Assembly (NCBI RefSeq): GCF_001598815.1
Contig: NZ_BCZQ01000016.1
Span: forward strand, 62,001-126,000
Length of the DNA stretch: 64,000 bases
Source of the DNA: Sphingopyxis terrae subsp. terrae NBRC 15098
GTDB taxonomy: Bacteria > Pseudomonadota > Alphaproteobacteria > Sphingomonadales > Sphingomonadaceae
Reading direction: 5' to 3'
Below the pieces are notes generated by a model. It saw only the letters and a list, made by a program, of their open reading frames with translations, had not been told where the DNA came from and made no database searches. Below are positions 30,703 through 40,693 of this stretch, piece by piece. Numbering within the stretch: the first letter of the stretch is position 1; each line of letters begins with the position of its first letter. The position numbers and the translations under genes were made by a program.

Positions 30703-31733
30703 GCCTTTACTCCGGCGCCGCGTACCGCTTCGGCGGCGGGATCGAGCGGCCAGCGCGGCCGCGCCGCCGTGTCGAGCGGATCGCTGAGCCCCGCGGCGAA
30801 GCGCTCGACGCCCGCCCAGGCGATCATCGCGCCATTGTCGGTGCAGAGCCACAGCGGCGGCGCGACAAAGGGCTTGTCGAACGCGGCGGCGAGGCCGGTG
30901 AGCGCGGCGCGGATTGCGCCATTGGCAGCGACGCCGCCCGCGACGACAAAGGCGGTGGCTTCGGGGCAGGCGGCGAGTGCGATGCGGCTGCGATCGATCA
31001 GGCAGTCGACCACCGCTTGCTGGAAAGACGCGGCTACGTCTGCGGGACGGTGCGCGCCCGATGCGACCGCGCGCGCCACGGCGCTCTTGAGACCGGCGAA
31101 GGAGAAATGCGGTTCGGCGCTACCGACCAGCGGGCGGGGGAGCGGCACCGCATGCGGATCGCCGTCCGCCGCAAGCCGTTCGACCGCCGGACCGCCCGGA
31201 TAGCCGAGCCCGAGCAGCTTTGCGGTCTTGTCGAAGGCCTCGCCCGCGGCGTCGTCGATCGTGGTGGCAAGCCGCCGATAATCGTCGACACCGCGCACGA
31301 GCAGAAGCTGGCAGTGCCCGCCGGAGACGAGCAGCAGCAGATAGGGAAAGCGAAGGTCGGGGTCGGCGAGCCGCGGGCTGAGCGCATGGCCTTCGAGATG
31401 GTTGATCGCGATCAGCGGCTTGCCCGCGGCATGGGCGAGCGCCTTGCCGGTGACCAGCCCGACCATGACGCCGCCGATCAGCCCGGGGCCGGCGGTCGCG
31501 GCGATGGCATCGACGTCGGCGAGCGTCACCCCGGCATCGGCGAGCACGCCTTCGACGATCGGGGCGAGGCGGTCGACATGCGCGCGCGCCGCGATTTCGG
31601 GAACGACCCCGCCATAGGGCCTATGCTCGGCCTCCTGTCCCGCGACCCGATGCGCGAGGATGCGCCTGTCGTCGGTGACGAGCGCTGCCGCGGTTTCGTC
31701 GCAGCTCGATTCGAGGCCAAGGATGAGAGACAT
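30699..31733 (-). CDS. tsaD: tRNA N6-adenosine threonylcarbamoyltransferase
   Basis: A 344-aa ASKHA-fold protein beginning [18 protein letters not shown]. The metal-binding HLEGH ([13 protein letters not shown]), [34 protein letters not shown] and the C-terminal [11 protein letters not shown] are diagnostic. With TsaB, TsaC and TsaE it makes t6A37 on ANN-decoding tRNAs. It is divergent from hemC and upstream of gpsA, an arrangement common in alphaproteobacteria. Confidence 0.97.
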   Translation of the reverse strand: MSLILGLESSCDETAAALVTDDRRILAHRVAGQEAEHRPYGGVVPEIAARAHVDRLAPIVEGVLADAGVTLADVDAIAATAGPGLIGGVMVGLVTGKALAHAAGKPLIAINHLEGHALSPRLADPDLRFPYLLLLVSGGHCQLLLVRGVDDYRRLATTIDDAAGEAFDKTAKLLGLGYPGGPAVERLAADGDPHAVPLPRPLVGSAEPHFSFAGLKSAVARAVASGAHRPADVAASFQQAVVDCLIDRSRIALAACPEATAFVVAGGVAANGAIRAALTGLAAAFDKPFVAPPLWLCTDNGAMIAWAGVERFAAGLSDPLDTAARPRWPLDPAAEAVRGAGVKA

Positions 31734-31848
31734 AATGTTGCGCCCCCTTACCCGTGCCAGGGGGGCGGGGGCAAGCGGCGGACGATCGAGTCCCTGCAAG
31801 ACCGTGCGCCACCTTTTCTTTCGCGCGCCGAAGCCCTAGCAGGCGCGC

Positions 31849-32802
31849 ATGGCATCGATTCCGCTTCCCACGCCCGACCGCCCGCTCCGCCTCGGTACGC
31901 GCGCCTCGCCGCTGGCAATGGCGCAGGCCAATATGGCCGCCGCGGCGCTGATCGCCGCCTATGGCATCGCGCCCGAGGCGATCGAAATCGTTCCGATGAC
32001 CGCCACCGGCGACAAGATCCAGGACCGCGCGCTCGCCGAGGTAGGCGGTAAGGCGCTGTGGACGCGCGAGCTCGACGCGGCGCTCGACGGTGGGCGGATC
32101 GACATCGCCGTGCACAGTCTGAAGGATGTCGAGACGCTGCGTGATCCGCGCTTCGCGCTCGGCGCCATGCTCGAGCGCGCCGACCCGCGCGACCGGCTGG
32201 TGGTTCGCGACGGGATCGCGGCTGCGGCGATCGCCGACCTGCCGCACGGCGCGCGGCTGGGTACGAGCAGCCCGCGCCGCGCCGCGCAGGTCCGCCGCCT
32301 GCGCGCTGACCTCGAAACGACGCTGCTGCGCGGCAATGTCGCGACGCGGCTCGGCAAGCTGGCGGCGGGGGAGGTCGATGCGACTCTGCTCGCCGCGGCG
32401 GGGCTCGAACGGCTTGGCATGCATGCGGTCGGAACCGTGCAGCCGGCGGAGATACTCTTGCCCGCCGCGTCGCAGGGCGCGATCGGTATCGAATGCCGCG
32501 CCGACGATGCGGCCACGCTGGCGCTGCTGCGCGGGGTCGATCACGAACCCACCCACCGCGCGGTTGCGGCCGAACGCGCGTTTCTGGCGGCGCTCGGCGG
32601 CGATTGTCGGTCGCCGGTTGCGGCCTATGCGCGCTGGCTGGCCGACGGGACGCTGCGCCTCGATGCCGAAATCTATTCCGAAGATGGCGCCGACCATGCG
32701 ATCGGCGAGACGCTGGTGCCCGATCCGGCCGCAGCCGAAGCGCTGGCGCGGCGTCTGCTGGTCGAGGCCCCCGAATCGGTGCGGCGCCTGTTCGCGGCAT
32801 GA
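31849..32802 (+). CDS. hemC: porphobilinogen deaminase (hydroxymethylbilane synthase)
   Basis: A 317-aa enzyme. LRLGTRASPLAMAQA opens the domain, DIAVHSLKDVE holds the catalytic Asp/Lys region, GTSSPRRAAQVRRLR is the arginine-rich substrate site, and the dipyrromethane-cofactor cysteine is in LGGDCRSPVAAYA. It polymerises four porphobilinogens in heme synthesis. It overlaps hemD by 4 bp (ATGA). Confidence 0.97.
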   Translation: MASIPLPTPDRPLRLGTRASPLAMAQANMAAAALIAAYGIAPEAIEIVPMTATGDKIQDRALAEVGGKALWTRELDAALDGGRIDIAVHSLKDVETLRDPRFALGAMLERADPRDRLVVRDGIAAAAIADLPHGARLGTSSPRRAAQVRRLRADLETTLLRGNVATRLGKLAAGEVDATLLAAAGLERLGMHAVGTVQPAEILLPAASQGAIGIECRADDAATLALLRGVDHEPTHRAVAAERAFLAALGGDCRSPVAAYARWLADGTLRLDAEIYSEDGADHAIGETLVPDPAAAEALARRLLVEAPESVRRLFAA

Positions 32803-33506
32803 CCGAATCGCTGCCGCTACTCGTGACGCGCGCCGACCCCGGCGGCGCGGCGACGGTGGCGCGGGCGCAGGCGCTGGGGCTCGACGCGCGCAGCATGCCG
32901 CTGTTCGCCGCGCGCGCGATCGACTGGACCTTGCCCGATCCCGCGGGTTTCGACGCGCTGCTTGTCACGAGCGCGCAGGCGATGCGGCTGGCCGGACCCG
33001 GTTTGCAGGCGCTTGCCGCGCTGCCCGTTCATGCCGTGGGCGCCGCGAGCGCTGCAGCCGCGGAAGCCGCGGGCCTGCGCGTCGTGGAAGTCGGTACGCG
33101 CGATGGCCAACAGCTTCTTGATGGCATGACGTCCAGAAATTATCGCCATATCCTGTGGCTTTGCGGCCGCGATCATAGCGCGCTGGCGGCGCGCGATGCT
33201 GCGTTGACCCCGCTGCCCTGCTATGCGGTCGATCCCGTCGAGCCGCCCGCCGATTGGGCCGCGCTGATCGCTGCGCCGGCGGTGCTGCTCGCCCATTCGG
33301 GGCGCGGTGCGGACCGGATCGCGGCGCTGACCGAGGGCCAGCGCGGGCATTTGACGCTTGTCGCGATAAGCCCCGCTGTGGCAGCAAGGGCCGGGGGGGA
33401 TTGGCAGGCGATCGCGCTTGCCGACCGGCCCGACGATGCGGCGATGGTGGCACAGGCCCGCGCTTTGTGCCACAAGAGCCCCAGACAGGGTCGTGCGAAA
33501 GAATAA
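32799..33506 (+). CDS. hemD: uroporphyrinogen-III synthase
   Basis: A 235-aa protein of the poorly conserved HemD family: N-terminal LLVTRADPGGAATVARAQALG, the DALLVTSAQAMRL and the second-domain region VLLAHSGRGADRIAAL. Identity is supported by its immediate overlap with hemC. It closes hydroxymethylbilane to uroporphyrinogen III. It is followed after one base by the mitofilin-like gene, as often seen in alphaproteobacteria. Confidence 0.9.
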   Translation: MTESLPLLVTRADPGGAATVARAQALGLDARSMPLFAARAIDWTLPDPAGFDALLVTSAQAMRLAGPGLQALAALPVHAVGAASAAAAEAAGLRVVEVGTRDGQQLLDGMTSRNYRHILWLCGRDHSALAARDAALTPLPCYAVDPVEPPADWAALIAAPAVLLAHSGRGADRIAALTEGQRGHLTLVAISPAVAARAGGDWQAIALADRPDDAAMVAQARALCHKSPRQGRAKE

Positions 33507-33507
33507 T

Positions 33508-34419
33508 ATGGCAATCGAAAACGACAAACCCGTGCGTATGGACGATGGCGTCCGCAGCAGGGGGCTATCGTTCCGGACGTTGATAATTGCGGCGCTCGCG
33601 CTGCTCGTGGTCGGGATCGTCGGCGGCGGCTGGGCGATGAGCCGGCTGCTGACCGGCAAGGATGTGCCGCCGGTCGCCAAGGTCGCCGATGTCCCCGCGA
33701 CCGGCACCGCGCCGGCCGCGGCGCCCGCCGGAGCCGCACCCGATGCGGGGCAGAGCGGGCAGCCGGCGCTGGTCGTCGCGCCTGTCGATGGCGCGAACGC
33801 GCTGGCGGCGCGCGTGGCCGAGCTGGAACAGCGGCTGTCGCGCCTCAATCTCGAAGCGGCGTCGGCGTCGGGCAATGCCTCGCGCGCCGAAGGGCTGCTG
33901 GTCGCCTTCGCGGTGCGCCGTGCGCTCGATCGCGGTCTGCCGCTCGGCTATCTCGAGGCGCAGCTGCGCCTGCGCTTCGGCGACGACCAGCCCAATGCGG
34001 TCAAGACGATCATCGATACGTCGCGCGATCCGGTGACGCTGGAGCAGTTGCGCGCCGAACTCGACGCGCTGGCGCCCGAACTCGTCGGTCGCAGCGACGG
34101 CGGCGGCAGCTTCTGGACCGGCTTGCGCCGCGAGGTCAGCGAATTGTTCGTCGTGCGTCCGGCGGGCACCCAGTCGCCGCGTGCATCCGAACGGCTCGAT
34201 CGCGCGCGCCGCTATCTGGCGGGCGGGCAGGTCGACAAGGCGATCGAGGAGGTGCAGGCGATGCCCGGCGCCGCCGAAGCGAAGGACTGGCTGATCGCGG
34301 CGCGCCGCTATCATGAGGCGCGGCGCGCGCTTGACCTGATCGAGACCGCGGCGATATTGGAGCCGCGCGACGGACCGACCGCCGCGATGGCCCGCAAGCC
34401 GGGCGATCCGACCTCCTGA
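33508..34419 (+). CDS. mitofilin/HemX-like inner-membrane protein
   Basis: A 303-aa protein with a single membrane anchor (about 23-45, TLIIAALALLVVGIVGGGWA), an Ala/Pro-rich linker, a coiled coil (about 100-125, ARVAELEQRLSRLNLEA), and a helical C-terminal region with RRALDRGLPLGYLEAQLRLRFG. In alphaproteobacteria such proteins downstream of hemCD are annotated as COG4223/mitofilin-like, and are proposed to shape or organise the inner membrane. The ATG at 33508, one base after hemD, is used. Confidence 0.8.
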   Translation: MAIENDKPVRMDDGVRSRGLSFRTLIIAALALLVVGIVGGGWAMSRLLTGKDVPPVAKVADVPATGTAPAAAPAGAAPDAGQSGQPALVVAPVDGANALAARVAELEQRLSRLNLEAASASGNASRAEGLLVAFAVRRALDRGLPLGYLEAQLRLRFGDDQPNAVKTIIDTSRDPVTLEQLRAELDALAPELVGRSDGGGSFWTGLRREVSELFVVRPAGTQSPRASERLDRARRYLAGGQVDKAIEEVQAMPGAAEAKDWLIAARRYHEARRALDLIETAAILEPRDGPTAAMARKPGDPTS

Positions 34420-34464
34420 GCGGGCCTGTATCGACGGGTCCGCGCTTTTGAAGAAAGCTGACCC

Positions 34465-35667
34465 ATGGCCCTCGCCGATCCGCAGCGCATCGAAGCGCTC
34501 GACCCGTTCGATCCTCTCGCGCTCGACGCGCAGCTTTCGGAAGAGGAGCGGATGGTCCGCGATGCGGCGCGCGCCTATGCGACCGGCGAGCTGTTGCCCC
34601 GCGTCACCTCGGCCTTTCTCGACGAACGCTTCGACCGCGAGATCATGTCGGAAATGGGCGCGCTCGGCCTGCTCGGCGCGACGATCGACCCCAAATATGG
34701 CGGCGCGGGGCTCAATTATGTGAGCTACGGCCTGATCGCGCGCGAAGTCGAGCGCGTCGATTCGGGCTATCGCTCGGCCTGTTCGGTGCAAAGCTCGCTC
34801 GTGATGCACCCGATCAATGCCTATGGCAGCGAAGAGCAGAAGATGCGCTTCCTGCCCGGCCTCGCCTCGGGCGAGCTTGTCGGCTGCTTCGGCCTGACCG
34901 AACCCGACGCCGGCAGCGACCCCGCCGGGATGCGCACGCGCGCCGAGAAGATCGCGGGCGGATACCGGATCAAGGGCGCGAAGATGTGGATCACCAATTC
35001 GCCGATCGCCGACGTCTTCGTCGTGTGGGCGAAGTCCGACGCGCACGACCGCGCGATCCGCGGCTTCATCCTCGAAAAGGGCATGAAGGGCCTGTCGGCA
35101 CCGAAGATCGAGGGCAAGGTCAGCTTGCGCGCGTCGATCACCGGCGAGATCGTGATGGACGGGGTCGAAGTCGGCGAAGACGCGCTGCTGCCGCATGTCT
35201 CGGGGCTGAAGGGGCCGTTCGGCTGCCTCAACCGCGCGCGCTACGGCATCGGCTGGGGCGCGATGGGCGCGGCCGAATTCTGCTATGAGGCGGCGCGCAA
35301 TTATACGCTCGACCGCAAGCAGTTCGGGCGCCCGCTGGCGGCGAACCAGATCGTCCAGCTGAAACTTGCCAATATGCTCACCGAAATCGCGCTCGGCACC
35401 CAGGCGGCGCTGCGCGTCGGCCGGCTGATCGACGAAGGGCATCTCGCGCCTGACATGATCAGCTTCCTCAAGCGCAACAATTGCGGCAAGGCGCTCGATA
35501 TCGCGCGGGTGGCGCGCGACATGCACGGCGGCAACGGCATCTCGGCCGATTATCATGTGATCCGCCACGCGGTGAATCTGGAAACCGTCAACACCTATGA
35601 AGGCACGCATGACGTCCACGCGCTGATCCTCGGCCGTGCGATCACCGGCATCAGCGCCTTTGCCTGA
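34465..35667 (+). CDS. gcdH: glutaryl-CoA dehydrogenase (acyl-CoA dehydrogenase family)
   Basis: A 400-aa flavoenzyme. FAD/substrate motifs are [32 protein letters not shown] and [16 protein letters not shown]; the catalytic glutamate is in [18 protein letters not shown]. The [16 protein letters not shown] stretch and overall pattern match glutaryl-CoA dehydrogenases, which oxidise and decarboxylate glutaryl-CoA to crotonyl-CoA in lysine/tryptophan breakdown. The CoA-transferase gene that follows is the usual partner. Confidence 0.92.
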   Translation: MALADPQRIEALDPFDPLALDAQLSEEERMVRDAARAYATGELLPRVTSAFLDERFDREIMSEMGALGLLGATIDPKYGGAGLNYVSYGLIAREVERVDSGYRSACSVQSSLVMHPINAYGSEEQKMRFLPGLASGELVGCFGLTEPDAGSDPAGMRTRAEKIAGGYRIKGAKMWITNSPIADVFVVWAKSDAHDRAIRGFILEKGMKGLSAPKIEGKVSLRASITGEIVMDGVEVGEDALLPHVSGLKGPFGCLNRARYGIGWGAMGAAEFCYEAARNYTLDRKQFGRPLAANQIVQLKLANMLTEIALGTQAALRVGRLIDEGHLAPDMISFLKRNNCGKALDIARVARDMHGGNGISADYHVIRHAVNLETVNTYEGTHDVHALILGRAITGISAFA

Positions 35668-36805
35668 GGCATCGTCGCCGGCGCCGGTGGCCAAGCCCCT
35701 CGCGGGACTGCGCGTCGTCGAACTGGCGCGCGTGCTCGCGGGGCCGTGGAGCGGGCAGTTGCTCGCCGACCTCGGCGCCGAGGTGGTTAAGGTCGAGCGC
35801 CCCGGCGCTGGCGACGATACGCGCCAATGGGGGCCGCCCTTCGTCACCGGCGCGGCGGGCGAAAATCTGGGCGCCGCTTATTATCACAGCTGCAATCGCG
35901 GCAAGCGCAGCGTCGCCATCGACATCGCGACCGCCGAGGGGCAGGCGGCGGTGCGCGCGCTGATCGCCGAAGCCGATGTCGTCATCGAAAATTACAAGGT
36001 CGGCGGACTCGTCAAATATGCGCTCGACCCTGCGACGCTGCGCGCCGATTTCCCGCGTCTGATCGTCTGTTCGATCACCGGCTTCGGCCAGACCGGCCCT
36101 TATGCGCGCCGCGCCGGTTACGATTTCATCGTCCAGGCGATGAGCGGCTTCATGTCGCTGACCGGCGAACCCGACGGGCCGCCGCAAAAGGCGGGGATCG
36201 CCTATGCCGACATCTTCACCGGCATGTATGCGACCGTCGGCATATTGGCGGCGCTGCGGCGTCGTGACGCCACGGGGGCTGGCGCGCATGTCGATATGGC
36301 GCTGCTCGACAGCCAGGTCGCGGTGCTCGCCAATCAGGCCGCCAATTATCTGGCGAGCGGCGTCGCGCCCAAGCGGATGGGCAATGCCCATGTCAATGTC
36401 GTGCCCTATCAGCTGTTCGCGACCGCCGACGGCCAGCTCGTCGTCGCGGTGGGCAATGACAGCCAGTATCGCAAGCTGTGCGCGATCCTCGGCGCACCCG
36501 AATGGGCCGAAGACCTGCGCTTCGTGACCAATGCGGCGCGGCTCGCCAATCGCGCCGCGCTCATTCCGCTGCTCGCCGCAAGGATCGCGACGTGGGACGC
36601 GCAGCCGCTTTCGCTCGCGCTCGAAGCCGAGGGCGTTCCGGCGGGGCCGATCAACGATCTGGCGGCGGTGTTCGCCGATCCGCAGGTCATGGCGCGCGGC
36701 ATGCGCATCCGGCCCGACGGCGCCTTTATCGACGGCGTGGCGAGTCCGATCGTGATCGATGGCGAGCGCATGGTTGCCGCCACCGGCGCGCCGCCGCTAC
36801 CCTAA
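35636..36805 (+). CDS. class III (CaiB/BaiF) CoA-transferase
   Basis: Up to 389 aa. [38 protein letters not shown] and the catalytic aspartate in [14 protein letters not shown] identify the family III transferases. Next to gcdH it probably transfers CoA to glutarate from succinyl-CoA (as SUGCT does); this is a context inference. The longest frame starts with GTG at 35636 and overlaps gcdH by 32 bp; GTG at 35687 (19 bp after the gcdH stop) fits the family N-terminus better, so the start is uncertain. Confidence 0.9.
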   Translation: MRSPASAPLPEASSPAPVAKPLAGLRVVELARVLAGPWSGQLLADLGAEVVKVERPGAGDDTRQWGPPFVTGAAGENLGAAYYHSCNRGKRSVAIDIATAEGQAAVRALIAEADVVIENYKVGGLVKYALDPATLRADFPRLIVCSITGFGQTGPYARRAGYDFIVQAMSGFMSLTGEPDGPPQKAGIAYADIFTGMYATVGILAALRRRDATGAGAHVDMALLDSQVAVLANQAANYLASGVAPKRMGNAHVNVVPYQLFATADGQLVVAVGNDSQYRKLCAILGAPEWAEDLRFVTNAARLANRAALIPLLAARIATWDAQPLSLALEAEGVPAGPINDLAAVFADPQVMARGMRIRPDGAFIDGVASPIVIDGERMVAATGAPPLP

Positions 36806-36839
36806 ACCGCCGAGCCTCTGTCCGGCGACCAAAAGAAAA

Positions 36840-36861
36840 GGGGCGCCGCAGCGGGCGCCCC
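36840..36861. terminator. bidirectional intrinsic terminator
   Basis: A perfect 8-bp stem GGGGCGCC / GGCGCCCC with a 6-nt loop has AAAAGAAAA on its left and TTCATTTTT on its right. It sits between the convergent CoA-transferase and TonB-dependent receptor genes and can stop transcription from both. Confidence 0.85.
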
Positions 36862-36891
36862 TTCATTTTTGATTCCGGTGCCGTCCGCCGG

Positions 36892-39156
36892 TCAGAACTT
36901 TACGCCTGCGCGCACCGTGAATGTGCGCGGCGCGCCATAATAGGCGGTGCGGATGCTGCCGATGCTGGAAAATTCCTGGCCGTCGGTCTTGTAATGCTTG
37001 TCCGAAAGATTCTGACCATAGATGCCGAGGCTCAATTTACGGTCGGCATCCTCCCAGACGATCCGGGCATCGTGCAGCCAGTATCCCGGCTGGAAAAGCC
37101 CGTCGATCCGGGTGGTCGTCCCGATAATCGTGTTGTCGACGGAAAGCGCCGTTTCGGAACGATAGCGGCTCTGGCCCCCGATTGTCAGGAAGCCCGCGGA
37201 ACCGAGGTCCGCTTCATATTGGGCGCCGAAGCGCATCGTCCATTTCGGCGCGAACGCGGGGCGCTGAAAGGCGCGGCTGCCGTTCGGGAAACGCACGTCG
37301 TTGAATTCCCGATAGTCTGCGTCGAGATAGCCGATCTGGGTGTCGAGTAACAGGCCGCGAACCGGCGTCAGGCCGAGTTCGAGCTCGGCGCCGCGGATAC
37401 GCAGTTTGCCGGCATTGAGCACGCTGAGCACGGGGGTGGGCAGATTGGTTACCGGATCGACGTCCATGCCCGAAACCCGGGCCTGGAAATCCTTATAGTC
37501 GCTGTGGAAGGCCGCGATGCTGAAACGGGCGAGCGTTCCGAACGAGCCCTTGAAGCCGGCTTCATACGACCAGACGGTCTCCGGTGCATAGGCGGTGGAT
37601 TCCGTCGCGCTGTTTGCGCGGCCGTTGAAGCCGCCCGATTTGAACCCCTTTGCGGCGCGCGCGTAGACCATCAGATGGTCGTTGAAACGATAGTCGGCCG
37701 AAACCATCGGCGACCAGTCGTCCCAGCTCCGATCGGGCTGAAAGATGTAAGGCGCCGCGCTCGCAAACAAGGGGTTGCTGGAGAAGGTCGATGTCGTGCG
37801 CCAATAATCTTTCTTCTCGTCGGTATAGCGAAGGCCGGCCGAAAGCCGCAGCGCTTCGGTCAGCGAGAAGCTGACATTGGCATATGCGGCATAGCTTTTC
37901 GTCGTCAGCCGGTCGTCGATCGTGCGCAGGAAGGTGGGATTGCCGAACGCCGGACCAATCAGATCGTCGGCATAGGCTTCCTGATGCGAACGGATATTCT
38001 CGTTGAGATAATAGAGGCCGCCGACCGCTTCGATACGATCGCTGCTATAGGTCAACTGCAATTCCTGACTGAACTGCTTTTGATGGACATCGACCAGAAC
38101 GTCTCCGATCTGGAGCTGTGTCGCGTCGATGTCGATATAATCCTTTGTCGCCAGGCGGCGATAAGCGGTAATCGATTTCAGCGTCAGATTGTCCGTGACA
38201 TTCCATTCCGCGGTGGCGCTGGTGCCCCAATGCCGCAACTTGGTCGAGTTGGGCAGGCTTGGGGTTGTGCGGCCGGTGAAATCATAGCTGCCGGGATTGG
38301 TCGGAAGCGCGAGCGCGGTGCCGCCGAACAGATAGGTCAGCGAATTGAGCGGCTGACCCACCGTCAAGGCGCCATCGTCGCGCGAATAGTCGATCGACAC
38401 GTCGAAACGGAAATCGCTGCTCGGCGTGAAGGCGAGGGCGCCGCGGGCCGCGATGCTGTCCTTGTCATTATAGCCGCGATCGAGCACCGGATCCTTGACA
38501 TAGCCGTCGCGCTTGCTGCGCATGACGGCAAAACCCGCCGCCAGCGTGTCCGACACCGGGCCCGATGCCGAGGCCTTGACCTCGAACTGATCGTAAGAGC
38601 CGTAGGCCGCCGACAGGCCGCCCTGAAATGTCTGGCCCGGCTTGCGCGTGACGACTTTCAGCGCGCCGCCGATGGTGTTCTTTCCATAGAGCGTACCCTG
38701 GGGGCCTCGCAGAACCTCGACGCGCTCAAGGTCCAGAAGGTCCAGTTGGGTGCCGCGGATGCGGCTGTAATAGACGTCATCGACATAGACGCCGACGGCG
38801 GGATCGAAGGTTTGCAGCGCATCCGGCTGGCCGATGCCGCGAATATAAATATTGGTGGCGTTCGACGAGCCACGGCCCTGAACGATGTTGAGGTTGGGCA
38901 CGGCGCCCTGAAGCCCCGTCGTATCATTGGCCTGGATGCGATCGAGGGCGCGGGCGGAAAAGGCCGATACCGAAACCGGGACGGTTTCCAGCCGTTCTTC
39001 GGTGCGACGGGCCGTCACGACGATCTGTTCGCTGGCACTGTCGTCGGCGGAGTTGGCGCCTTCGTCCTGAGCGAAGGCAGCAGGGGTGAAAGCGATCATC
39101 GAGAGCGCGGTCGAGGCCAGAACGGCACGACGCAGCGGGCGAGCGAAGGAACGCAT
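36892..39156 (-). CDS. TonB-dependent outer-membrane receptor
   Basis: A 754-aa protein with signal peptide (RRAVLASTALSMIAFTPAAFAQ, cleavage after AFAQ), a TonB-box-like EQIVVTARR, a plug domain (about 50-165, VPVSVSAFSARALDRIQ to RVEVLRGPQGTLYGKNTIGG), and a 22-strand barrel ending in GAPRTFTVRAGVKF with terminal aromatic. Ligand is unknown; the family in Sphingomonadales imports siderophores, sugars, vitamins and aromatic compounds. It is divergent from a TetR gene with an inverted repeat in between, so probably under that regulator. Confidence 0.93.
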   Translation of the reverse strand: MRSFARPLRRAVLASTALSMIAFTPAAFAQDEGANSADDSASEQIVVTARRTEERLETVPVSVSAFSARALDRIQANDTTGLQGAVPNLNIVQGRGSSNATNIYIRGIGQPDALQTFDPAVGVYVDDVYYSRIRGTQLDLLDLERVEVLRGPQGTLYGKNTIGGALKVVTRKPGQTFQGGLSAAYGSYDQFEVKASASGPVSDTLAAGFAVMRSKRDGYVKDPVLDRGYNDKDSIAARGALAFTPSSDFRFDVSIDYSRDDGALTVGQPLNSLTYLFGGTALALPTNPGSYDFTGRTTPSLPNSTKLRHWGTSATAEWNVTDNLTLKSITAYRRLATKDYIDIDATQLQIGDVLVDVHQKQFSQELQLTYSSDRIEAVGGLYYLNENIRSHQEAYADDLIGPAFGNPTFLRTIDDRLTTKSYAAYANVSFSLTEALRLSAGLRYTDEKKDYWRTTSTFSSNPLFASAAPYIFQPDRSWDDWSPMVSADYRFNDHLMVYARAAKGFKSGGFNGRANSATESTAYAPETVWSYEAGFKGSFGTLARFSIAAFHSDYKDFQARVSGMDVDPVTNLPTPVLSVLNAGKLRIRGAELELGLTPVRGLLLDTQIGYLDADYREFNDVRFPNGSRAFQRPAFAPKWTMRFGAQYEADLGSAGFLTIGGQSRYRSETALSVDNTIIGTTTRIDGLFQPGYWLHDARIVWEDADRKLSLGIYGQNLSDKHYKTDGQEFSSIGSIRTAYYGAPRTFTVRAGVKF

Positions 39157-39254
39157 GATGTGTCTCCCATGTGACGGGTGACCCCTCGTCACCCTTTGCG
39201 TTTTTTTGGGCCGGTCCTTGCCAAGCCGCGCCGCACCCAATAATGAAACCTGAA

Positions 39255-39270
39255 CCAAGTTTCAACTTGG
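39255..39270. promoter_or_regulatory. candidate TetR operator between receptor and regulator genes
   Basis: A perfect inverted repeat CCAAGTT-TC-AACTTGG lies in the 206-bp divergent intergenic region, 99 bp from the receptor start and 93 bp from the TetR start. Size and symmetry suit a TetR dimer. A second hairpin-like repeat (GGGTGAC / GTCACCC, 39176-39194) lies nearer the receptor start. Confidence 0.5.
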
Positions 39271-39362
39271 AAGTTGTGAAGGCTATATTTTGCCCTCCGG
39301 TGATGCAAAAAGGCCACGCAAGGGGGCCGCCGGACTTTCGGGGCGGAGAGGGAAGGCACAAG

Positions 39363-40028
39363 ATGGATCAGCCGCGATCATCGGCACCACCGGGCGAAGG
39401 GGGCGCAGGCCCCGTCGATACGGCGGCGCCGGGCAATCCCGACAAGGCGCCGCGCACCGAACGCGGGCGGCGCACGCTGCGCAAGCTGCTCGACGCCGCG
39501 GCGATCGAATTCGGCGAGCGCGGGTTTCACGACGCGTCGATCAGCGGCATCACGCGCCGCGCCGGAACCGCGCTGGGCAGCTTCTACACCTATTTCGATT
39601 CGAAAGAGGAAATCTTCCAGGCGCTCGTCCGCTATATGAGCGAGCAACTCCGCGACCATGTCACCCCGCTGGTGCAGGCGGCGCCCGACGAAATCGCCGC
39701 CGAACGTGTCGGCCTTGAATCCTTTCTGCGCTTCGTGCGCGAGCACAAGGAAATCTATCGCATCATCGACGAGGCCGAATTCGTCGATTACGCCAGCTAT
39801 CGCCGCCACTATGAAACCACGGTCGAACGTATGCGCCAGCGGCTGGAAAATGGCGCAGCGCGGGGCGAAATCCGCGCCGACGCGGGCGAGGTCCACGCCT
39901 GGGCCATCGCCGGCATGAACGTCTTTCTGGGCATGCGCTATGGCCTGTGGGACGAAAGCGCCGACATCGCCGACGTCGCCCGGATCGCCAACGACATGCT
40001 GGCGAACGGGCTCAGGAAGAAGGATTGA
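39363..40028 (+). CDS. TetR/AcrR-family transcriptional regulator
   Basis: A 221-aa protein. After a disordered N-terminus rich in Pro/Gly, the helix-turn-helix is seen at about residues 42-82: RRTLRKLLDAAAIEFGERGF and GTALGSFYTYFDSKEEIFQAL. The C-terminal half is a helical ligand-binding domain with HKEIYRIIDEAEFVD. ATG at 39363 follows AGGGAAGG at proper spacing; the longer frame upstream runs through the intergenic operator and was rejected. Confidence 0.88.
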   Translation: MDQPRSSAPPGEGGAGPVDTAAPGNPDKAPRTERGRRTLRKLLDAAAIEFGERGFHDASISGITRRAGTALGSFYTYFDSKEEIFQALVRYMSEQLRDHVTPLVQAAPDEIAAERVGLESFLRFVREHKEIYRIIDEAEFVDYASYRRHYETTVERMRQRLENGAARGEIRADAGEVHAWAIAGMNVFLGMRYGLWDESADIADVARIANDMLANGLRKKD

Positions 40029-40140
40029 TGCGGACTGGCGACGGCAATATTCGCCGAAAACAATGACATTGCCGGGCGTTGCGATTGACGGCCCGCGCCG
40101 ATGTTCTAGCGTCTGGCACCGTTCGCCATAAAGGATCGTC

Positions 40141-40653
40141 ATGACTTACGCGCAATCCGCCCGGATGACCTTCGCCAACATGCTGGGCACGCTCGATCAC
40201 CTCGCCGGCAAGGCCATCGATGCCGGAGTGTCCGATGACGTGCTCGCGGACAAATTGACCGACGACATGTTTCCGCTCGAACTGCAGTTCCGAGTTGCCC
40301 TCAATCAGGTGGTGTTGGCGCTCAATCAAGTCGGCGGACAGGCGCTACCGCTCGAAGAGGTAGCCTACCGGTCGCTCGCCGAGGTGCGCCAACGAATTTC
40401 TGCGATTCGCTTGCTGGTCGAACAAACCGGCCCTGCCGAATGGGCCGACGCCGATGCCCTCGTCGACCTGACCTTGCCCAATGGCGTGCGCTTCCTGATG
40501 TCGGCGGAGGAAGACATCCGCGACTGGATCCTTCCGAACTTCTACTTTCATGTCACGATGGCCTATGCCTTGCTGCGCAATGCGGGTTTGGTCATCGGAA
40601 AGATGGATTTCATACCCCATATGGCGCGCTACAGGGCATCGACAGCGGAATAG
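40141..40653 (+). CDS. DUF1993 family protein
   Basis: A 170-aa helical protein with the DUF1993 pattern: SARMTFANMLGTLDHLAGKA at the start, DMFPLELQFRVALNQV, and near the end LPNFYFHVTMAYALLRNAG followed by IGKMDF. This family is DinB-like in fold (four-helix bundle) but its activity is unknown. It stands alone between the TetR gene and metW. Confidence 0.85.
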   Translation: MTYAQSARMTFANMLGTLDHLAGKAIDAGVSDDVLADKLTDDMFPLELQFRVALNQVVLALNQVGGQALPLEEVAYRSLAEVRQRISAIRLLVEQTGPAEWADADALVDLTLPNGVRFLMSAEEDIRDWILPNFYFHVTMAYALLRNAGLVIGKMDFIPHMARYRASTAE

Positions 40654-40693
40654 AAAGAATGTCCCGGGCTTCTTGATGCCGCGCCTTCGCGGC

